Below, in pieces: positions 20,001 to 28,780 of a stretch of DNA of 64,000 bases. Position numbers and translations under genes: made by a program. The notes beneath the pieces were generated by a model. It ran no database searches, had not been told where the DNA came from, and worked only from the letters and a program-made list of their open reading frames with translations. This DNA is from Oscillospiraceae bacterium (GTDB taxonomy: Bacteria; Bacillota; Clostridia; Oscillospirales; Oscillospiraceae): assembly GCA_015067565.1 (NCBI GenBank), contig SVMF01000001.1:117062-181061 (forward strand), read 5' to 3'. Every line of letters starts with the position of its first letter. Positions within the stretch are counted from its first letter, which is position 1.

Positions 20001-23000
20001 AGAGCGAACTTCCCCGGCTCCTGCATACTGAACATCACAGGTAGGAAGCTCGCCTCATCATAGGCTCCGCGGCTACGTAGCTCATCGACCACCGCATCAA
20101 ACGGATAGTCCTGATATTCCAAAGCCTGCAGAGTAAATTCTCTGACCTCGGCCAGGAGCTCCTTGAAGCTGCAATCAGCCTTGGGATGAGCGCGCATAAG
20201 CAGGGTATTGACAAACATACCCACCATTTGTGCCGTATCGGGGTGCAGTCGATTTGCCACAGGGCTGCCCACCGTAACATCCTCGGTACCGCTGTAACGG
20301 GCCAGAACGACCATCACAGCCGTCAAAAGCAGCATATATTCCGTCGCGCCCGTTGCTCGTGCCAGCTCGCGGATCGCCTGCGTCAGCTCGGGAGAAATGC
20401 GCTCGTTGCGCAGGGCTCCGCGCGTGTCGCCGTTGGCTCTCGTTTCATAGGGAAGGATCGTCCGAGGCAACTCACCTGCAAGGGCGTTGCTCCAGAATTC
20501 CTTCTGTGCCGACTTATCCTGCTTTGCGTCCCACAGACTGTAGTCGCGGTACTGACGCACCTCAGCGATCGTCTTTCCGCTGTAAATGGCGTTGAATTGC
20601 TGCGAAAGCACATGTGTCGACACACCGTCGACGATGCTGTGATGCATATCCATAAGTAGCCATGCATCCTCGCCCTTGGTCACGATGCCAACGCGCAACA
20701 AGGGTGCTTTTTCCATGCAGAAGGGGCGGACAAACTCCTTAAGCGCCTGCTCGACGCTCTCCCCGTCTGCCAGTTCACGTTCCGTGAAATCCAGAGGGAC
20801 AAACTCCGAGATCTTTTGCACGACCTGCCCATCCTCGACAGCAAAGCAGGTTCTGAATGCCTCGTGCAGGGAAAACACTTCGTTGAGCACCGCCGCCAAA
20901 CGGCTGCGGTTACCCTCGAGCTTCAGGCAGAACGGGACATGATAGGCCACGCTGTCTGGCTGTGCCTTCTGGATACTGTAGAAACGTGCCTGCACCGCGG
21001 AAGCCGGGCAGCTTTTTACTGTCGGCTGCTTTGGGATCGGGGTATAGGTCTTTCTCTCTCTTTGCAGCAGAGTTTCCAGCGCCTCCACGGTGCGATGCTC
21101 CAGAATGTCTGCAAATCCGGGTCTGTATCCGAAGGTCTCCTCGATACGGTTCATCAGCAGCATTGCCTTCAATGATTGACCGCCGAGCATAAAGAAGTCG
21201 TCGTCACGGCCGACACCGTGCACCTGCAGCAGCTCCTCAAAAATCGCACAGAGCGTCTCCTGTGCCTGCGTAACCGGCGGCAGGTATCTGCGTCTTGCTC
21301 CAAGCTGTGGCATGGGCAGACGCTTACTGTCGATCTTACCGCTGTGATTCAGGGGCAGATCCTCCATCGCGACATAGGCCGTGGGGAGCATATACTCCGG
21401 CAAAAGCTTCGCAAGCTCCTTGCGCAACACATCGTCTTCATAGGACTTGTTGCTGACATAATACGCGCACAGCAATGCAGGCTGTCCCTGCGGCTCGACA
21501 AGGCGGACTGCTGCCTGCTCCATTCCGGGCAGCGCCAGGATGCAAGAGGAGATCTCCTGCAGCTCAATACGGTAGCCACGTAGCTTAACCTGCTCGTCGA
21601 TACGGCCGAGGTATTCGATGTTTCCGTCGGGCAGCCAACGGGCAAGGTCTCCCGTTCGATATAGTCTTTTGCCATTTTGCGGAAGTATTACAAATTTCTC
21701 CCGTGTCAGCTCGGGTCTGTTCAGATATTCCAGAGCAAGGCTCTCGCCTGCGATGCAAAGCTCACCTGCGATACCCAAACCGCAAATGCGCTCGCCCTGA
21801 AGAATATAAATTTGTACATTGTCAATGGGTTTGCCGATCGGCACACGCTCGGGAATCGGCGTCTGCGGTGCATAGAGCCAATCGGTGGCACAGATGGAAG
21901 CCTCCGTGGGGCCGTAGGCATTGAGATAAGCTCCCTTTTGCGAGCCACGGCGCACCGTATCGGGATCCGCCGCCGAACCGGCTGTCAAGATCAGACGCGC
22001 CGGGAACGGCTCCATTTGGGCATAGAGATTCGGTGGGAAGGTCGCCACGCTGACGCCCATGTTCATGCAATACTCCGACAGCCGTCGGCTGTCATGGCGC
22101 AGCTCCTCGGGTGTCAGCAGCAAGGTGCCGCCAAAGGCCAGTGCCATCAACATCTCCGAAACGGAGGCATCAAAGCAATAGCTTGCAAATTGCAGCACAC
22201 GGTCTTCGTGCGTGAAGCCGAGTCTGCGCTCATAGTAGTTGACAAGATTGATCAGACCACGGTTGGAAAGCACCACGCCTTTGGGCTTTCCGGTCGTGCC
22301 CGAAGTATAGATGCAGTAAAGCGGATCACTCTGCTGCAGAGTTCTTTCAGGATCGTCCTCACGCGGCTGTGGAATCTGCTCCAGCTTCAAAACCGGAATC
22401 TCTGTATCAATCTCCGCACCGAAGGTCAAGACAGCACGAGGTCTGCAGTCGTCCAGAATCGAGCGAATACGCTCGGTCGGGAAGTCGGGTTCCATCGGCA
22501 CATAGGCCGCACCAGATTTGATCGTTCCCCATACTGCCAACATACGCTCCATAGAGTTTTTACAAAGCAGCGCAACAAAGTCGCCCGCTCCGATCCCATG
22601 CTCTTTCAGCCAATGAGCAATGCCGTTGGCCTTCGCGTTAAACTCGCGGTAGCTCAGGCTCTGCTGATCAAAAATCAGGGCAGTCTTATCCGCATATTGC
22701 CGTGCTCTTGTTTCAAAGAGCTCGGCCACGGTAAGGTTATCATCCAGCTTGACCTCTGTTTGATTGAAGGTTGCAAGCAGCTCGTGTTCCTCCGCCGTGG
22801 CAAGGGGTATCCGTCCAATGGGAACCTGTGGCTGTGCCAACACGCAATCCACCATCTGCTTCAAATGTGCAAGCATCTGTTGTGCCGTGCGCTCGGCAAA
22901 CAAGGCAGTGCAATATTGCAGATAGAAGCCATAGCACTCGCAGTCCTCCACCAGGAACGTCATATCGAACGGAATCTCTGTATTCTGAGGAGTCAGCATG

Positions 23001-26000
23001 CTGCACTCCGTTCCGTTCAGCGCAAAATCCATCGATGGAATATCCTCAAATGCATAAAACAGCTTGCATGTCGCCAGTGCCTCACGCTGTGCCGCTTCAC
23101 TCTCCTCCTGGTAGCTCTGCGCCTGTTGGCACAGATCTTTTACCTTCTGCAGATACTCACAGAAGGACAGCTCGTTTTCAGGATGGCTGCGCAGCAGGAG
23201 CGTGTGGACAAACATACCCACGGTCTGCTCCAGATTCGGCTGCGTTCTGCCCGCAAAGGAGCTTCCGAGGGTCACATCCTCGCTACGCGTGTAGGCGCCC
23301 AGAAGGCAGCTCCACACACCGAAGAAGAACATATAGGGTGTGATCCCCTGTGAGGCACAAAGCTTTCGCAAAGCATCGGACTGCTCTGCACTCAGGCGCA
23401 AGGAGCATTCTGCCGCACTGCGGCGAATCTGTTTGGCACTGGGTTTGTCATAAATTAGCTCGGTAGGCTCACCGCCGCACATCTCCTGCCAGAAAGCTCT
23501 GCCCTCCGAGCGTTCGTCCGTCAACAGCCATTGGCTGTAATCTTTATACTGTAATTCAACTTCCGCAAGAGCTTCCCCATTGTACAGGGCGGTCAGCTCA
23601 CGGCTGATCAGACTCTTGGAGATACCGTCAGCGGCAATATGATGCACATCGAGCAGAAGCAGATAGTCCTCGTCCGCAAGCTCGACAAGCTCAGCACGCA
23701 AAAGCGGCGCATCTTCCAGTCGGAAGGCTCTCGGGAAGGCCTCGAGCAGAGCCTGCGCATTGCCGTTCGGGCACCTTCTCTTGGTCAGTGTAAACGGGCA
23801 ATCATCAACGATATACTGAGATTTTCCGTCAAAGTAGGTTCGAAGCGCTTCATGGCGCATCAGCAACTCATTTAAGGCAGCCTCCAATCGCGGCAGATCC
23901 AATGCGCCGCGGATGCGAATGCCCATAGGATGGTTATATGCTAAGCTGGTCGGGTCAGCCAGATAAATAGCATATAATCTCTGCTGCACCGCCGACATGG
24001 CATAGCTTTCCTGCTTTTCGGCCTTTTCGATGGCTCGTGTCGCCTGTGCAGTCTCAGCCAAATGCAGCGCGATGGCGCCAAGCTGCGGCTCGCGATAAAG
24101 CGCCGTCAAAGAAACAGCCTTTCCCGTCTGACGCTCCAAACGCAGGCGCAGTGTCATCAGCTTGAGGGAATTGCCGCCGAGGGAGAAGAAATCCTCCTCC
24201 GGGCTGAGCTCCTCCAGATCCAGCAACTCTCCGACCAGCTTGCACACGAGCTTTTCCTCGTGCGTTTCAGGTGCGCGACGGTCAGCTCTGCGTTGCGGAC
24301 GCGGCAAGGCCGCCTTGTCCACCTTGCCATTCACAGTCAGGGGGATGGCAGAAATCTGCATCAGAAAATGCGGCAGCATATACGAAGGCAACTCACGCGC
24401 CAGCTCTGCACGGATCGCCTCGAGATCCAAGGTCTGTTCGGAAACAACATAGCCGCAGAGCATCGCCTCAGCAACATCGGCAACGACCAATGCTGATTGC
24501 ACACCGTCAACACCTGCCAGAACCTTCTGTACCTCAGCAGGCTCGATACGGTATCCGCGGATCTTGACCTGGTCATCGATACGACCCATGAATTCCAGCC
24601 TGCCATCGTCACACAGCCGTGCCAGATCACCGCTGCGGTAGAGCATTCCCTTGCCAAATGGGTTGGGCACAAAGACCGCCGCCGTAAGCTCAGGCTTTTT
24701 GCGGTAACCGAGGGCAACGCCCTCACCTGCGATGCACAGCTCGCCGGGCATACCGATCGGGCAGAGCTGATCTCCGCGCAGGATGTAGATCTGCGCATGC
24801 GGCATGGGTCTGCCGATGCTCACGCTGATCTCACGATCCTTCTGTTCGTCAAAGCAGTAGTCACAGCAGCCGACGGTTGCCTCCGTCGGACCGTACTCAT
24901 TGTGGATACAAAGCTGTGCCCCGAAACGCTGCTGTGCGCTACGGGCAAGATCCACAGACAGCGCCTCGCCGCCCAGAATCATATGGCGCAGGGAACTTTG
25001 GCCCTCGAAGGGCAACTCGAGCATCATCTTCAGATGTGAGGGTGTCAGCTTCAAAAAGCTTGTGCGGTTCTCGCGCAGGATCTGCGCAAGCGCCTGATCC
25101 GGACTCTGACGGTAAACGGTTGTCGTACCGCCGTTCAAGAGTCCCAGGAAGGTAGATGTAATGGTGAGGTCGAAGGAAATGCTGCTGAACAGCGCAACCT
25201 CCATCGGAGCGCTCAAATCAAGATAATGCGCTCCGGCATAAGAAATGTAATAAGACAGTGAACGGTTGGAGATCATAACACCCTTGGGTTTTCCGGTTGT
25301 GCCCGAGGTATAAATCATGTATGCAGGAGAATTCTCTCCGGCTACCGTCAGCTCCAGCGGTTCTTCCGTCATTTTCTCGTGCAAAGACACCACGGGTGCA
25401 CAAAGCGCAGGTGCCTCACGGTCCGTCAATACGACAACGGCATCGCTATCTTGTAAAATATACTCAATACGCTCGTTCGGATATTCCGGATCCACAGGCA
25501 CGAAAGCTGCACCGCAATGCAGCACTGCCAGCACACCCACCAGGTATTCCGCACTGCGTTCACAAAGGAGAAGCGCGAAGTCGCCCTCCTTTAGGCCCAT
25601 TTGACTCAAATGCGCAGCCAAACGTGCGGCCTTGTCAGAAAGCTCGGCATAGCTCCACTCACGCGCACCGTCACGCAGAGCGACGGCATCCGGTGTACGC
25701 TCTGCCTGCAGGGCGAAGCTCTGCGCCACAGTCGGCAGGCTCTCGCCGCAAGCGGGCAACTGCAAAATTTGGTTTCGTTCCTTGTTGGTAAGGGGCAGCA
25801 GCTCTCCAAGCGGCTTTTCAAGGCCTGTCGTCATCATTTCGAGCAACGTCAGATAATGCGACAGGAATCGCTCGGCAGTACGCTGCTCAAATAACTCGGT
25901 GCTGTATTCCAGAATGATGTCGAAATGGTCTCTGGACTCCAGGATCTGGAAGCTCATATCCACCTTCGAGCACCCCTGATGCATAGGCAGGCGCTTGACA

Positions 26001-28756
26001 TCATGGCCGTCAACGCGGTAGTCCATATGCTCACGGTTCTGCAGAACCAGGATCACGTCATACAGCGGATTTCTCGAAGATTCTCTGGTGGCTCCGCAAG
26101 CTTCGACGAGCTTGGCCAGCGGATAGTCCTGATGCTCGTAAGCGCCAATGCAGAGAGTGCGAATCTCGCGCAGGAACTGCGAAAGTGTCTTATTCGCCTC
26201 GGGGTAAGCGCGCAGAGGAAGCGTATTGATAAAAATACCCAGTAATTGCCCCAGATCCTCATGGCTTCTGCCGGCAAAGGGGCTGCCGATCACAACATCC
26301 TCCTGACGGGCATACTGACTGAGCAGGAGCATTGCGCCTGCCAGGAAGATCATATAATCGGTCGTATTCGTCTGTTTCTCAAGCTCGCGCAGGCGCTCCT
26401 TGAGTTTTTCAGGAAGGGGTTGCTGTACACAGCGACCGTCATAGCTTCTGACCGCGGGTCGAGGATGATCCGTCGGAAGCTCCAGTGGCTGCGGAAGTGT
26501 GCGGAACTGCTCAAGCCAAAATTCGCCCTGCGCCGACAGATCGCAGCCTTCCAGCCACTTGCAGTAATCCTTATATTGCAGCTTTGTCTCGGGAAGTGTT
26601 CTTCCCTCGCGCAAAGCAATGTATTCTTCGATAAATATGCCGCAGCTCAGGCCGTCACGGATGATGTGGTGCATATCCGTGAGCAGCAGCCAACCTTCGG
26701 CTTGCTTTAGCATTGTAAATCGGAAAAGTGGAGGCTTCTCCAGAACAAAGGGCTTCAAAAAGTCCCGTAAAATATCATCAGTGAGTTCTGTGACCTCTTC
26801 GATCACCCGAATCTTCACCTGCAGGTGCGGCAAAACCTCCTGCCGCGCCGTGCCTTCACGTTCAAAAAAGCGTGTGCGTAAAATTTCATGCCGATCGACC
26901 ATCGCCTGCATCGCCGAACGGATACTCTCGGGCGTAACGCCCTCCTCGAGTCGAAGCAGCCAAGGCATATGATATGACAAGCTGCTCGGATCGAGGCGGT
27001 AGAACCAGTACATCTGTTCCTGTGGTGCCGACAGCGGATAGTCCGCCTCCGGCGCTGCTATGGGAATCGGTTCGCTCGATTGCTTCTGTGCAGTAAGCAG
27101 CGGAGCAAGCTCCTGAACCGTGGGTTTTGTAAAAATTTCTGACAGTGACAGCGTCAGGCCCTCCTCCGCAAGGCGATGGTGCAGGCGCATTGCAGCAAGG
27201 GAATTGCCGCCCAGGACGAAAAAGTCCTCGTCAATGCCGATCTCGTCCATGTGCAAAAGCTCTCCAAAGAGCGCGCACAGTCGCTTTTCCGCCACGTTAC
27301 GCGGCGGTGTATGGCTGCGTTGGCGGGAGATCCTGGGCAGAGCCTTCTCATCGAGCTTGCCGTTGGCCGTCAGCGGGATCCGCTCGATCTGCAGCATCGC
27401 CGCAGGGATCATGTAAGACGGAAGATCCTCGCGAATGCTCTGCTGCACGGCAGCCAGATCCAACTGGCGGTCTGCAACCAAATAGGCATGCAGCTCCTGC
27501 TCACCGTTGGGTGCCTTGATCGCAATCACAACGGCATCGGTCACATATTCCTGCCTACGCAGCACACCCGAAATCTCCTCGGGTTCGACGCGGTAGCCAC
27601 GAATCTTGATCTGCTTATCGCGGCGACCGGCATAATAGATCAGGCCTTCCTCATCGAGGTAGCCCAGATCGCCCGTGTGATACAGACGCACACCGTTGTG
27701 CATACGGAAGCGTTCTGCCGTGCGCTCCGGATCATCAAAATAGCCTCTTGCCACATTCGGGCCGGCAAAGCAAAGCTCACCGATCTCACCGACACCACAA
27801 AGTCGCTCTCCGTCCAGAATATAGGCTGTGCTTCCGGCACAGGCCGTGCCAATGCTGGTGGTCTGCCCCTCGTGCAGCTCGATGAAGGTGGTATAGACGG
27901 TCGTTTCGGTGGGACCGTACTCATTAAAAATGCGGACCTGTGCACCAAAAACCTCGCGAACCTTAGCGCACATCGCATCCGTCAGCGCTTCGCCGCCGAA
28001 GATCATCATATCGACCTTGCCGAGGCCGGTTTGTTTCAGATGATCCGCAGCAGCCATAAAATGGGAGGGCGTCATTCGCAAAAATTCCAAACGCTCCTGC
28101 GCAAGGTAGTCTCCGACCGCCAATGCATCAGGGAACAGGAGCAGAGTCATGCCAAAATACAAAGAGAAAACGATCGGAATGGAAAAATCAAAGCAATGGC
28201 TGGTCATCAGCGGCACCTTCTGCCCAAGGTGGCAGCCGTAGTGCTCAAAAAGGGTGTCCAGATGATTGAGCATGGAATGCTCCTCGATCATAACACCCTT
28301 GGGCACACCGGTGGTGCCGGAGGTATAGATGACATAGGCCAGATCTTCCGGTCGTCTCTCCGGAGGAGAGAACGGCATGGTAGGCAAATTGCGTACATCC
28401 AGGATCGGCAGAGTGGTTTCCGGGCACTCTCCTGCTGTCAAAACCGCCTTTGCACGGCAATTTTCCAAAATATAGGAGATGCGCTGCTTACCGGCCGCAG
28501 GATCGACCGGCACAAACGCGCTGCCGCAGGCCAGAGCTGCATAGATCGCGACAATGGCATCTGTGCTGCGGGCGACATAAACCGCCACACAATCTTCACG
28601 GCCACAGCCGAGCGCATGAAGCGCCGCGGCCGTGGACTGGACTCTCTGCCAAAAAGCACCATAGGTGGTCTCTATGCCATTGTCCCAAACCGCAACACGC
28701 TGCGGCTCGACACTCGCCCAATGTTCAATCGCCTGTGAAACTGCTCTCTTTTCCAT
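14081..28756 (-). CDS. Five-module non-ribosomal peptide synthetase
   Basis: The 4891-residue protein reads A1-PCP-C-A2-PCP-C-A3-PCP-C-A4-PCP-x-C-A5-PCP-x. It begins with an adenylation domain, so it starts a chain rather than accepting one. All four C domains keep HHxxxDG (HHIIRDG, HHIAADG, HHSIVDG, HHIILDG). No epimerase, methylase, thioesterase or reductase is seen. Approximate residues: A1 1-470, A2 1015-1480, A3 2025-2490, A4 3035-3495, A5 4190-4640. Specificity residues picked by eye: A1 D-F-P-R-I-G-E-V-Y (no match known to me), A2 DLTKIGEVG (Asn-like), A3 DASTLAAIC (Phe/Tyr-like), A4 DAHFIGNVV and A5 DAWFHANVV (both near the Leu code). The two x segments (about 3590-3750 and 4725-4891) resemble the C-terminal lobe of a condensation domain without its catalytic half. 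GGAGGAG precedes the ATG. Confidence 0.95.
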   Translation of the reverse strand: MEKRAVSQAIEHWASVEPQRVAVWDNGIETTYGAFWQRVQSTAAALHALGCGREDCVAVYVARSTDAIVAIYAALACGSAFVPVDPAAGKQRISYILENCRAKAVLTAGECPETTLPILDVRNLPTMPFSPPERRPEDLAYVIYTSGTTGVPKGVMIEEHSMLNHLDTLFEHYGCHLGQKVPLMTSHCFDFSIPIVFSLYFGMTLLLFPDALAVGDYLAQERLEFLRMTPSHFMAAADHLKQTGLGKVDMMIFGGEALTDAMCAKVREVFGAQVRIFNEYGPTETTVYTTFIELHEGQTTSIGTACAGSTAYILDGERLCGVGEIGELCFAGPNVARGYFDDPERTAERFRMHNGVRLYHTGDLGYLDEEGLIYYAGRRDKQIKIRGYRVEPEEISGVLRRQEYVTDAVVIAIKAPNGEQELHAYLVADRQLDLAAVQQSIREDLPSYMIPAAMLQIERIPLTANGKLDEKALPRISRQRSHTPPRNVAEKRLCALFGELLHMDEIGIDEDFFVLGGNSLAAMRLHHRLAEEGLTLSLSEIFTKPTVQELAPLLTAQKQSSEPIPIAAPEADYPLSAPQEQMYWFYRLDPSSLSYHMPWLLRLEEGVTPESIRSAMQAMVDRHEILRTRFFEREGTARQEVLPHLQVKIRVIEEVTELTDDILRDFLKPFVLEKPPLFRFTMLKQAEGWLLLTDMHHIIRDGLSCGIFIEEYIALREGRTLPETKLQYKDYCKWLEGCDLSAQGEFWLEQFRTLPQPLELPTDHPRPAVRSYDGRCVQQPLPEKLKERLRELEKQTNTTDYMIFLAGAMLLLSQYARQEDVVIGSPFAGRSHEDLGQLLGIFINTLPLRAYPEANKTLSQFLREIRTLCIGAYEHQDYPLAKLVEACGATRESSRNPLYDVILVLQNREHMDYRVDGHDVKRLPMHQGCSKVDMSFQILESRDHFDIILEYSTELFEQRTAERFLSHYLTLLEMMTTGLEKPLGELLPLTNKERNQILQLPACGESLPTVAQSFALQAERTPDAVALRDGAREWSYAELSDKAARLAAHLSQMGLKEGDFALLLCERSAEYLVGVLAVLHCGAAFVPVDPEYPNERIEYILQDSDAVVVLTDREAPALCAPVVSLHEKMTEEPLELTVAGENSPAYMIYTSGTTGKPKGVMISNRSLSYYISYAGAHYLDLSAPMEVALFSSISFDLTITSTFLGLLNGGTTTVYRQSPDQALAQILRENRTSFLKLTPSHLKMMLELPFEGQSSLRHMILGGEALSVDLARSAQQRFGAQLCIHNEYGPTEATVGCCDYCFDEQKDREISVSIGRPMPHAQIYILRGDQLCPIGMPGELCIAGEGVALGYRKKPELTAAVFVPNPFGKGMLYRSGDLARLCDDGRLEFMGRIDDQVKIRGYRIEPAEVQKVLAGVDGVQSALVVADVAEAMLCGYVVSEQTLDLEAIRAELARELPSYMLPHFLMQISAIPLTVNGKVDKAALPRPQRRADRRAPETHEEKLVCKLVGELLDLEELSPEEDFFSLGGNSLKLMTLRLRLERQTGKAVSLTALYREPQLGAIALHLAETAQATRAIEKAEKQESYAMSAVQQRLYAIYLADPTSLAYNHPMGIRIRGALDLPRLEAALNELLMRHEALRTYFDGKSQYIVDDCPFTLTKRRCPNGNAQALLEAFPRAFRLEDAPLLRAELVELADEDYLLLLDVHHIAADGISKSLISRELTALYNGEALAEVELQYKDYSQWLLTDERSEGRAFWQEMCGGEPTELIYDKPSAKQIRRSAAECSLRLSAEQSDALRKLCASQGITPYMFFFGVWSCLLGAYTRSEDVTLGSSFAGRTQPNLEQTVGMFVHTLLLRSHPENELSFCEYLQKVKDLCQQAQSYQEESEAAQREALATCKLFYAFEDIPSMDFALNGTECSMLTPQNTEIPFDMTFLVEDCECYGFYLQYCTALFAERTAQQMLAHLKQMVDCVLAQPQVPIGRIPLATAEEHELLATFNQTEVKLDDNLTVAELFETRARQYADKTALIFDQQSLSYREFNAKANGIAHWLKEHGIGAGDFVALLCKNSMERMLAVWGTIKSGAAYVPMEPDFPTERIRSILDDCRPRAVLTFGAEIDTEIPVLKLEQIPQPREDDPERTLQQSDPLYCIYTSGTTGKPKGVVLSNRGLINLVNYYERRLGFTHEDRVLQFASYCFDASVSEMLMALAFGGTLLLTPEELRHDSRRLSEYCMNMGVSVATFPPNLYAQMEPFPARLILTAGSAADPDTVRRGSQKGAYLNAYGPTEASICATDWLYAPQTPIPERVPIGKPIDNVQIYILQGERICGLGIAGELCIAGESLALEYLNRPELTREKFVILPQNGKRLYRTGDLARWLPDGNIEYLGRIDEQVKLRGYRIELQEISSCILALPGMEQAAVRLVEPQGQPALLCAYYVSNKSYEDDVLRKELAKLLPEYMLPTAYVAMEDLPLNHSGKIDSKRLPMPQLGARRRYLPPVTQAQETLCAIFEELLQVHGVGRDDDFFMLGGQSLKAMLLMNRIEETFGYRPGFADILEHRTVEALETLLQRERKTYTPIPKQPTVKSCPASAVQARFYSIQKAQPDSVAYHVPFCLKLEGNRSRLAAVLNEVFSLHEAFRTCFAVEDGQVVQKISEFVPLDFTERELADGESVEQALKEFVRPFCMEKAPLLRVGIVTKGEDAWLLMDMHHSIVDGVSTHVLSQQFNAIYSGKTIAEVRQYRDYSLWDAKQDKSAQKEFWSNALAGELPRTILPYETRANGDTRGALRNERISPELTQAIRELARATGATEYMLLLTAVMVVLARYSGTEDVTVGSPVANRLHPDTAQMVGMFVNTLLMRAHPKADCSFKELLAEVREFTLQALEYQDYPFDAVVDELRSRGAYDEASFLPVMFSMQEPGKFALYGEDFRAEACEANIGEGKFDLSIDVLPEPEGYVFSMDYRCARLSENAVRRFFAHVERVLQEVTTQPEIKLSQIEILTPAERSGILDIFNHTPKHERRSYLELFARQAARTPEATAVVCKEQRLTYGQLDRMTDQLAWRLRKNGMRPGDVVAVMSHFNEDMFLSALGIMKAGCAYLPIDPAYPEQRIAYMLQDSGARAIVRSHGLTVQSDLPQIEIGREEGEAFPTEFDPAQIAYVIYTSGSTGMPKGVMVSQAALANMVQWHERYYGIKPGDRSCKYASFSFDASVHEMYPQLACGVEIHIIPEEIRMDMFAINRYLTENQINIGFLPTPICEQFVRLENHTLEKLIAGGDRMTRHSKNYTLYNNYGPTENTVVSTVYEVQGHEKNIPIGKPIDGTRVYVLSKERQLQPIGVVGELALAGSSLADGYLHKPELTAERFVDDPFFPGEKMYLSGDLGRWTEQGDLFYEGRIDNQCKIRGNRVELGEIETVAQTAEGVDDARVRVLDGRLVLYAAGTADEKTLREQLQRSLPSYMIPEAYVLVEKLKYTVNSKPDFEAMPEPQFKMGTEFVPAADPIEESLAGIWSEVLQTERVGRNDNFFELGGNSLRITLLHYAIEKHYPGSFSVGDLFARPTVAAMAQLLREKLAAQTAPTACMLSLADGHGGSASAPADPCCREALLGALAYSLYRLGKCREAVIYYEAEEGLMQCYRFDMGNTEAASQLVTAAQEQGGAPMLSLPRKNGEYSRHAGLRKPVTVLLTSFENRAQMDLVFTARDGRISVHDNRRQISATALEQLVQLFAKACPLFVKAAESDTYPLSTQQSRIYIAQNLIREQNAYVIPMIYRLPLQTDVPRLCSALQSMVARYDIFRTSFMFEDETLSQKVAPQVDFTVQVRSDENFDPMQLPQPEPFDLTKAPLLRAELVQARENVYLLIQTHHIILDGASLEILRREVLALYRGESLPPVGLQYPEYCRWKSDRQVDEDYWRAHFEQGVPRLELPTDLPRSKNRSYLCGVERIEMDAQTQERMHKLAAQQGTTEFSLLTAATHLLLSRFCGQKDTILGTAMSGRTQARVQNVPGMFVNTVPLTAHIDPNESFAQLLRQVSKTLAEAEEHQEYPFTDLIRLLGLETDGSSTPLIDVAISFEESSNVPYAPMELLPQVEKFDMSLCCRRSETGSTLELSYCTDLFCAQTARRLLQSLYAILQGLDPETPLKAIRVISREQEAELDSYNQTDVDYDRSKTVCDSMDALADSDKAAIVFKGNTLSYRELIRQSLCVAGNLQQRGLKEQEIVGILLPRGLEMYPAIYGVLKSGGAYLPMDPDYPDARLAHMVKDSGLRYVLTCEALASRLSGLCETLIVSSLPDVSYRPMKIGPKQLAYVIYTSGSSGLPKGVLVEHGSLMNMVLWHQRRFGNCAQDVSTQYAGLGFDATVWEIFPYLAVGATIHVIPQELRLDMEALNAYYEAHGVTISFLPTQICEQFMRLDNHSLRLLHTAGDKLKRFEKRDYILMNNYGPTENTVVATTAEITEPSWNLPIGRPMENCKTYVLDDDGMLLPPGARGELCLTGDSLARGYLHRPEENERKFVPNPFGSGRMYKTGDLVRWNVRGELEFFGRNDQQVKIRGNRIECGEIEAVLSSLPKITQCAVLVERRENGEGYLLAYFCADEALEAREIKAELSKRLPEYMLPSHIIQLSELPLTANGKLDRKALPKPQEDETRLFASTPMQKALAEIWAKLLEHEPTVDRSFFAQGGTSVLLISLQRMIGEHFGKKITVAQLFANPTIQMQELLLQENGTICLHGLPLPNSFGKAGSRIAPLSAESAKALRQMQPDRAFSLGTAAFGYLLSALSKEKRVPLQGRREQTLFAGYLDFDGISDFAQVIARAQETPMEMQSAQAAQLQVEKQAGQRVPFLVWNDAEHLTCDDRADPVVRICLREAEGTVRVDNPRDAALATALAKLLQDLILHEGRNRHGS

Positions 28757-28780
28757 ATGTTTCTCCTCCGGATGAGGGAC

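Noticed and set aside
14081..28756. Epimerisation domains in the NRPS
   Set aside because: Each HHxxxDG block is followed by an A domain and begins a normal C domain; no extra C-like catalytic block stands between PCP and C. D-residues could still arise from other mechanisms.
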